Shown here piece by piece: positions 58,642-64,000 of a stretch of DNA of 64,000 nt; within the stretch, counting starts at the first letter, position 1; every line of letters starts with the position of its first letter. The DNA is from Senegalimassilia sp003474385 (GTDB taxonomy: Bacteria; Actinomycetota; Coriobacteriia; Coriobacteriales; Eggerthellaceae): contig NZ_QUCY01000003.1 in the NCBI RefSeq assembly GCF_003474385.1, positions 57,507 through 121,506 of the forward strand, in the 5' to 3' direction. The notes beneath the pieces are model-generated. The model ran no database searches and had not been told where the DNA came from. It saw nothing but the letters and a program-made list of their open reading frames with translations. The position numbers were made by a program, and so were the translations under genes.

Positions 58642-59622
58642 TCAGATGGCGTGCACGCATCCGCTCCAATCGATGGAGCGCTGGTACGTGACCGCGCGCA
58701 TGAGCTTCCATATGCCGTATTTCCAGTAGTCGAACGCCACGTTGCGCACCTGCGAGTTGATGATGCCCCACATGCCCCACTTCAGGTCGCCCATGACGCG
58801 CGACACGCGGATGCGGGCCAGCTCCTCGCGTCTGACCTGGCCGTAATAGGCTTCGATAAGCGGAAGCATGTCCTCGTCGTCGTAGAACATCTCGCAGAAG
58901 AACAGGCCCAACTCGTAGGTGGCCTCGTTATCGCCGCAGAACTCGAAGTCGATCAGGCGCATCGTGTCGCCCTTGACCATGAAGTTGCCGGGCATGGGGT
59001 CGTTATGGCACGGCACCAGATCGATGCCCGAGGCAAGGAAACTGCGCTTGACCTCGGCGTAGTCATCGAGCAGATGCGCTGCCCACGGGGGAAGGGAAAG
59101 CCCCAGCTCGCGCATTTGGGCGATGTGCTGGTCGATCTGGTCGAACATCATGTTCGTCTTCCCGAACTTCTCGCTGGCGTGCAACGCACGATAAGTTCGC
59201 ATCGCCTCAAGGCCCTGTTCGAGCGTTCTCAGCGACGTGGTGGTGCAGGTGTCGTAGCCGCGCAGAAACTCGGTGACCTCCACGCCGTTCTCGGGGTCGA
59301 ATTCGTACACTTTTGCGCCGATGCCCAGCTCGGAGGCCTTCATGGCGCCGGCGTGTCCCACGCTGCGGTCGATGAACGCCGTGCCCGTGCCCGGCACCTT
59401 GATGAAGAACTCGCGGCTCATCTCGTCGCGGACGTACCAGTTCTCGTTGTTCAGGCCGCCGTCGACGGGCTTGACCATCAGGTCCTTGCCGGCCCACATC
59501 TCCACGTCCTCCATGGCCTGCTTCACGCTGGCGGGCAGGACGCAGGCGGGCGGGCATGCGATGGTGCGCGCGGAAGGTGTCGGGGCCAGCTCCGCCATCA
59601 TCTCGGAAACGATGCTGCTCAT
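58642..59622 (-). CDS. Choline/ethanolamine-kinase-like protein
   Basis: 326 residues from ATG 59622 behind GGAGGAGG, overlapping the upstream gene by ATGA. After VDGGLNNENWYVRD (family glycine loop, GLTN-like) comes the catalytic stretch LVPCHNDPMPGNFMVKGDTMRLIDFEFCGDNEATYELGLFFCEMF, with CHND-x-x-x-x-N and IDFE-x-x-G as in LicA/choline kinase proteins. It would phosphorylate an amino alcohol such as ethanolamine or choline. Second member of a three-gene overlap amidase, kinase-like, kinase. Confidence 0.78.
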   Translation of the reverse strand: MSSIVSEMMAELAPTPSARTIACPPACVLPASVKQAMEDVEMWAGKDLMVKPVDGGLNNENWYVRDEMSREFFIKVPGTGTAFIDRSVGHAGAMKASELGIGAKVYEFDPENGVEVTEFLRGYDTCTTTSLRTLEQGLEAMRTYRALHASEKFGKTNMMFDQIDQHIAQMRELGLSLPPWAAHLLDDYAEVKRSFLASGIDLVPCHNDPMPGNFMVKGDTMRLIDFEFCGDNEATYELGLFFCEMFYDDEDMLPLIEAYYGQVRREELARIRVSRVMGDLKWGMWGIINSQVRNVAFDYWKYGIWKLMRAVTYQRSIDWSGCVHAI

Positions 59623-60659
59623 CGTGCCTCCTCCAACCATTCGTTCAGTTCCGGGAACAGATCTAGCTGGTGGCGCGCTTTCACCAGGCGCCACATGCCG
59701 TATTTCGTGCAGTCGATGGACTTGTCGGCGTTCACGTTGCTGCGCCACAGGCCGATCAGCGCCCACAGCACGCCATCGAGCACGGCGAAGCCCTGCGCGG
59801 CGAACGCGCGGGAAGGGTCGAGTCCCAGGCGGCGCAGCACCTGCGCGTCGTCCACGACGCAGAACGGGTGCAGCTCCGAAAGCACCGACCCCGCCTCCTC
59901 GTAGGGGTCGCGCAAACCGCACAGGGTCCAGCCGGAAAGCTTCGGCATGGCGACGGGGTCGGCGGCATCGAACAGCACGTTCGACGCGGCGCCGTCGCCA
60001 TGGCATAGCACCGGCTCGCGGGCGATCGTCGGGGCGGCGGCGATGAACGGCTCGAGCTTCGCCAGGATGCGGTCGACGTCGCGCGGCAGCATCATGCCGG
60101 CTTCTTCGCAGCGGGCTCGCATGATGGCGACGTCGTGCACCACGGAGCGCATCGCAACGCCGCGGGCGCAGGTGAGCATTCGCTTCCCCAGGTCAAGCTC
60201 GTGAACGGCGCGCCGCGCATCCAGCGCGTGCAGCAGCAGGCGCGTGTCGCGCAGCTCGTCGAGCCTCGCGCCGCGCCAGGTCTCGGGCAGCTGCGCGCTG
60301 ATGACGTCGTTGCCGGCGGCCTCCACGACCGCGGGTGCGATGCCGGCCTCGCCCGCGGCGCGCATGACGGTCACGATGCTTTCGATCGGCGATGCGTACA
60401 TGGCGTTCTCGTCTGTGAAGCGGCGGCGCACCACGCGCTGGCCCGTCGGGCCGACGCCTTCGGCGAACTCGCCGTCGCCGCCCACCCAACTCGGGGTGAT
60501 GTCGCAGGTCATGGGCGCGACCCACTGCCAGGCGCTGGTCACGGGGCGGCTTGCCGCAACGGTCGCCTTGGCGTCGCGCAGCGGCACGCCGGCGGTGACG
60601 GTGTTGTCGACGGGCGCCGGCTTGGCGGCGGGCCGCTCAAGGGTTGCTGTGCTATTCAT
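59619..60659 (-). CDS. Kinase-like protein, probably inactive partner
   Basis: 346 residues from ATG 60659, overlapping the amidase by 8 bases. It has the APH/choline-kinase overall plan and a LCHGDGAASNVLF catalytic-like loop, but the metal-binding ID-F-E segment that should follow reads LSGWTLCGLRDPYEEAG, without the acidic residue in place. The end KYGMWRLVKARHQ matches KYGIWKLMRAVTY of the next kinase, so the two are paralogues. It may be a pseudokinase acting in a heteromer with 58642-59622. Confidence 0.65.
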   Translation of the reverse strand: MNSTATLERPAAKPAPVDNTVTAGVPLRDAKATVAASRPVTSAWQWVAPMTCDITPSWVGGDGEFAEGVGPTGQRVVRRRFTDENAMYASPIESIVTVMRAAGEAGIAPAVVEAAGNDVISAQLPETWRGARLDELRDTRLLLHALDARRAVHELDLGKRMLTCARGVAMRSVVHDVAIMRARCEEAGMMLPRDVDRILAKLEPFIAAAPTIAREPVLCHGDGAASNVLFDAADPVAMPKLSGWTLCGLRDPYEEAGSVLSELHPFCVVDDAQVLRRLGLDPSRAFAAQGFAVLDGVLWALIGLWRSNVNADKSIDCTKYGMWRLVKARHQLDLFPELNEWLEEAR

Positions 60660-62040
60660 ATGCGGGCACCTTCTCGAACGTGGGGAACGGGGAAACGGCC
60701 GGGCGCGTGGCCTCCAGATAGCCGGCAACGGCAAGCGCCCCGGCATCGTCGAAGCGGCGGGCGGCAACCTGAACGCCGATGGGCAGGTTAGTTGCGGCAT
60801 CGTTGGCCTCGCGGTACACCGCCGCCGGCTGGCCGGTTTGGTTGAACCAGGCCGTGTAGTGCGTGTGGTGCAGCAGCATGTCCTCATCGCCCGGGCCGGG
60901 GGAATCGGCGGCGAACGGCAGCGTGGGGATGACGGGGCTTATCAGGAAGTCGAACGAACCTGCCGCCTGCTCGATCTTCGCCACGGTGGCGAGCAAACCG
61001 CACATGGCGTCCTCGTAGTCGGCCATGGGGATGGCGTCGGCCCCTTTGAGCCATCGTCCCACCAGGTCGAGCGCCGCCTCGGGGTGGCGCGACGCGCGCA
61101 CCTCCGCGGCGGCGTGCGCCTTGAACACCAGGTCGGCGTTGGCGAAATCCGCTTCGCCAAGCCCCAGCGAGACGGGCTCCACGGCGAACCCGGCGGCCTC
61201 AAGGCGCGCCGCGGCTGCCTGCGTGGCAGCTGCGACGACGGGGTCGGTGGGAGTGCCGTACCCGACGTCGAGCAGCAGGCCGGCGCGCGGCAGGCGCTGC
61301 AGCACCTCCTCGAACGCGGTGGCGCGAAACGCCCCCGGCAGGCACATCGGGTCGGTGGGTGCCTGCTTTCCCACTGCGAGCAGGCCTTCCACCACGTCGC
61401 TGACGCTGCGGCCCATCACGCCCGATGAGCGCATGGTCGAAGCGGGCGAGTAGGCGATGCGCCCCTGCGTGGGCTTGATGGCGGCCAGACCGCAGTGCGC
61501 GGCAGGCAGGCGCACGCTGCCGGCGATGTCGGTGCCCAGGCCGAATGCGCCCAGGCCGCATGCCAACGATGCTCCCACGCCGGCGCTCGATCCGCCGGGG
61601 CTCACGGTCGTGTCCCACGGGTTGCGGACGATGCCGAACTGGCTGGAGATGCCGCTGCCCAGCATGCCCATGTCGGGCATGGTCGTCTTCGCCACCACGA
61701 TGGCGCCGGCCTCGCGCAGCCGTGCGATAGGCTCGGAGGTGCCGGTCGACGGGGCATCGCCGTTGTGGATGGCGCTGCCGTGCCAGCGCTTCATGCCGGC
61801 GATATGGTAGCTGTCCTTTACCACTACCGGCACGCCGTCGAGCGGGCCGATCGGGCATCCGGCGGCCCAGCGGCGTTCGCTTTCGCGCGCCTCGTCGATC
61901 GCCGTCGGGCTGATCTGGCTGATCGCGTTCACCTTGTCGGAAACTTCGCCGGCGTACGTCAGCTGCGCCTCGACCGCCTCGACGGGCGAGAGCTCGCGGC
62001 GACGGTACGCCGAGCGGAATCGTGCCGTTCCAAATAGCAT
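60652..62040 (-). CDS. Amidase-signature hydrolase
   Basis: 462 residues from ATG 62040 behind TAGGAG. The Ser-cisSer-Lys triad is visible: VPVVVKDSYH (Lys), SPGGSSAGVGASLA (cis-Ser), and GTDIAGSVRLPAAHCGLAAIKPT (nucleophile Ser). These enzymes hydrolyse amides, including N-acylethanolamines, carbamates and amidated amino acids. It heads the minus-strand set of genes and would release a free amine for the kinases. GatA is unlikely since GatB and GatC are absent and the context is catabolic. Confidence 0.85.
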   Translation of the reverse strand: MLFGTARFRSAYRRRELSPVEAVEAQLTYAGEVSDKVNAISQISPTAIDEARESERRWAAGCPIGPLDGVPVVVKDSYHIAGMKRWHGSAIHNGDAPSTGTSEPIARLREAGAIVVAKTTMPDMGMLGSGISSQFGIVRNPWDTTVSPGGSSAGVGASLACGLGAFGLGTDIAGSVRLPAAHCGLAAIKPTQGRIAYSPASTMRSSGVMGRSVSDVVEGLLAVGKQAPTDPMCLPGAFRATAFEEVLQRLPRAGLLLDVGYGTPTDPVVAAATQAAAARLEAAGFAVEPVSLGLGEADFANADLVFKAHAAAEVRASRHPEAALDLVGRWLKGADAIPMADYEDAMCGLLATVAKIEQAAGSFDFLISPVIPTLPFAADSPGPGDEDMLLHHTHYTAWFNQTGQPAAVYREANDAATNLPIGVQVAARRFDDAGALAVAGYLEATRPAVSPFPTFEKVPAYE

Positions 62041-62266
62041 GTGTGCTCCTAACCGAAGTGTTCGAGCAGCATTGTCCCCGTGCGGTGTTTCGCGTTTTCG
62101 ACCTTCGCGTAGAAGCTGCGTAACGAAAAGCGCTCAGGTTTGTTTCGAAACGCGAAACGGATTGTTTCGTTTCGCCGTGAAACCGATTCGCAACGTGGGC
62201 GGCGGTACGGTTACGGCAAGGAGGCGGCGCCCGGCGTCGTCCGAAGCCGAGGACGAGGAGGATCGC

Positions 62267-63376
62267 GTGCCTGCAAGAAAGCGCGGCCAGCGGCCGCTGC
62301 CCCATGCGTTGGGGCTGAGGGATATCGAGCCTTTGCCCGCTGCGGGCGGGGCGGGAAAGCTGGCGGCGTTTGCCGTGTACCGACCGGGGTCGCTGGCGCC
62401 GTGGTGGCTGCACCAGGGTGTGTGCGCCGCGTGGGGCCTTGACGTGTTCCGAACGGAGTTGCGCCTGGTCACCGTGTCGGAAAACGCGACGTTTTCCGTG
62501 CTGGTGGATGAGAAGCCGTACGCGATGGCGCGCGTGAGCCAGCCGGATTACGCCGGCGGCGCGTTGGCGGTGGCGTCCGAGCTGTCGTGGGTGCGCGCGC
62601 TCGGGAACATCGCCGATGTGAACGTGGTCGAGCCCTTGCCCATGGCATCGGGCTTCGACGTGGCCACCATCCGCGACGAGGGCGGGTTCGAGTGGCTGTG
62701 CGTGTGCACGCGCTTCGTCCCCGGCGCCACGCTCGAGGCGCCGGCGGACCCTTCGCGCTGGTACGAGACCATCGGCGCGTGCGCCGCGCGCATGCATGCG
62801 CAATCGAGGCAGTGGCGCCCGCCGCAGGGTTTCACGCGCTTCTCCTGGGACATCGATGCGATCGCGGGCGATCATCCGCGCTGGGGCAGCTGGCGCGACG
62901 CGCCGCTTTCCGCCGACGAGTCGTTTTTGTTCGACCGTGCCGAATGGGCGGCGCGCGAGGTGGTGGCGCGCCATGGCCGCACGTCCGCGAACTGGGGGCT
63001 CATCCATGCCGACCTGCGGCCGTCCAACATCATCATCGGCCCGGACGGGGAGCTGACCCTCATCGACTTCGACGACTGCGGATACTCGTGGTTCCTGTAC
63101 GATTTCGCCGCGGCCCTCACGTTCGTGGAACACAAGCCCTATGCGCCGGCGATGGCGCAGCGTTGGGTGGAGGGCTATCGCAGCGTGACGGCGCTCGACG
63201 ATGCGCAGCTGGAGTTCGCCTGTGCGCTGTCCATGCTGCGCCGCCTGCAGATGATCGGTTGGGCGCGCAACCATTACCGGGACGCGCTGCCCGCCGGCCT
63301 GCTCGACGAACAGGTCCCCGGCACCGTGACCTGTGCCGAACGCTACCTGGAAGACCCCCTCTGGTTGTTCGAGTAG
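62267..63376 (+). CDS. APH-fold small-molecule kinase 2
   Basis: 369 residues from GTG 62267 behind AGGAGG; the 50-60 N-terminal residues are variable. Kinase motifs: NATFSVLVDEKPYAMARVSQPDYAGG, NWGLIHADLRPSNIIIGPDGELTLIDFDDCGYSWFLYDFAAALTF. This matches the kinase at 52848 (HADL-x-x-x-N, DFDD-x-G-x-x-W-x-x-HD/YDF, long C-terminal helix with RRLQMIGW), so the two are paralogues with possibly different substrates. Divergent from the amidase. Its own role is unknown. Confidence 0.75.
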   Translation: MPARKRGQRPLPHALGLRDIEPLPAAGGAGKLAAFAVYRPGSLAPWWLHQGVCAAWGLDVFRTELRLVTVSENATFSVLVDEKPYAMARVSQPDYAGGALAVASELSWVRALGNIADVNVVEPLPMASGFDVATIRDEGGFEWLCVCTRFVPGATLEAPADPSRWYETIGACAARMHAQSRQWRPPQGFTRFSWDIDAIAGDHPRWGSWRDAPLSADESFLFDRAEWAAREVVARHGRTSANWGLIHADLRPSNIIIGPDGELTLIDFDDCGYSWFLYDFAAALTFVEHKPYAPAMAQRWVEGYRSVTALDDAQLEFACALSMLRRLQMIGWARNHYRDALPAGLLDEQVPGTVTCAERYLEDPLWLFE

Positions 63377-63697
63377 GGGGTCGGGGCATCGGCGGTCGTC
63401 CGGGCTGCTCGAATCTCCCCCAAAACGCCCCCGCGCAGCTGGATAACCCTCCATCTCTGCATGCGCGGTGAGCGTCTCTGCTGCGCCTCGTCTTCTCTCC
63501 TTCCGCTGCGTCCCCGTCTCCTCCCTTCCGCCCACGCGGTCGATCCCTGGCGCCCGCCGCCCCACCCGCTTTCGTCGGTTCCGTGAAAACGTCACCCTTC
63601 GGGAGCCTGGTTCCCGCGGCGGCTTATCATGGAAGGCAGACGAGAGAAACATGCGCGGGCGCCACATGGGAAACGCCGCGCTGATTTGGGGGAATAC

Positions 63698-64000
63698 ATG
63701 CTGCTGAGCGAACTTGCGCGCGGACAGGCGGGCGTGGTCGAGGCCGTGCACGGTGAAGGTTCCGTTCGCCGTCATTTACTGGATATGGGGCTTACGCCCA
63801 ATGCGGTGGTCACGCTGCAGAAAGCGGCCCCCATGGGCGACCCCATCCAGGTGACGGTGCGCGGCTACGAGCTGACGCTGCGCTTGAGCGAAGCCGACAA
63901 CGTGCACGTCCGGGCGCTCGACTTGCAAGACCACCCCGACGCCCTGACCGGCGCCGATGCCGCGCGCTCGCAGGCTGCCGGCACCGCCGCCGCGCCCTCG
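63698..64000 (+). CDS. feoA: FeoA-like ferrous iron transport protein (incomplete)
   Basis: 101 codons from ATG 63698 to the window edge. MLLSELARGQAGVVEAVHGEGSVRRHLLDMGLTPNAVVTLQKAAPMGDPIQVTVRGYELTLRLSEA is the FeoA SH3-like domain (LLDMGLTPG-type turn, PLGDPI-type loop, RLSEA-x-x-V end). It is followed by an Ala-rich tail or linker (DALTGADAARSQAAGTAA). A feoB gene would be expected beyond the window, either separate or fused. The 320 bases before it (63377-63697) show no gene. Confidence 0.85.
   Translation, partial: MLLSELARGQAGVVEAVHGEGSVRRHLLDMGLTPNAVVTLQKAAPMGDPIQVTVRGYELTLRLSEADNVHVRALDLQDHPDALTGADAARSQAAGTAAAPS

Noticed and set aside
60652..62040. GatA subunit of the tRNA amidotransferase
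   Set aside because: No gatB or gatC beside it, and it overlaps a kinase-like gene in a catabolic context.
61199..63775. Long minus-strand frame (over 850 codons) overlapping the amidase and kinase 2
   Set aside because: Arg/Ala-rich with no recognisable domain; both overlapping genes carry full catalytic motifs on their own frames.

Overview
The window is a piece of a high-GC chromosome, most likely from an anaerobic gut actinomycete of the class Coriobacteriia, probably family Eggerthellaceae. This is inferred from gene content. There are three Tat-exported flavin reductases with NrfH/NapC-like membrane-anchored multihaem cytochromes, a membrane-spanning LuxR-type regulator, and HipBA, AbiE and PIN toxin-antitoxin modules in a GC-rich background. 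No rRNA or tRNA gene and no CRISPR array was found. The species cannot be named from the sequence.

Layout. 1-13713 is a surface-polysaccharide locus on the + strand: the end of a glycosyltransferase, acyltransferases, a KpsS-like transferase, a Wzy polymerase and a Wzx flippase, followed by an apparently complete CMP-pseudaminic-acid pathway (inverting 4,6-dehydratase, PseC, PseF, PseI/NeuB, PseG, PseH). Three extra enzymes are embedded in it: a LbH acyltransferase, an ATP-grasp ligase and a PIG-L deacetylase. 13758-21900 is accessory DNA: an unknown gene, an IS110 element with a structured leader (candidate bridge RNA), a DUF3800 gene, nested and broken IS256 and IS110-type remnants, and a type II restriction-modification pair. 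22597-34466 carries an MFS exporter, an FtsH-like gene interrupted by an amber codon at its catalytic glutamate, two HipBA modules, a MaoC hydratase, AbiE, a nitroreductase and a PIN toxin-antitoxin pair. 34671-46553 holds the three flavin reductases and three cytochromes, plus a LuxR regulator, TrmO and a TetR regulator. 46818-63376 looks like a catabolic region for amino alcohols or their N-acyl derivatives: a FucO-like dehydrogenase, an ethanolamine-type permease, a class III phospho-lyase, four APH/choline-kinase-fold proteins, a P-II-like protein, an M20 amidohydrolase, a sodium symporter with a small partner, and an amidase. The window ends inside a FeoA-like gene.

How the parts may work together. 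In the reductase region, quinol electrons would pass through the anchored cytochromes to exported flavoproteins that reduce organic acceptors outside the membrane. In the last region, an amidase or M20 enzyme could free an amino alcohol, a kinase phosphorylate it, and the phospho-lyase eliminate phosphate and ammonia to give an aldehyde that a FucO-like dehydrogenase could reduce. That route is an inference from families and gene order.

The intergenic DNA is unusually rich in long inverted repeats. One family has three copies (49358-49494, 54698-54836, 56306-56443) whose arms differ between copies but remain perfectly complementary within each copy. Another, about 80 bp long, brackets the two HipBA modules. 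These repeats and the amber-interrupted protease are the least explained features.
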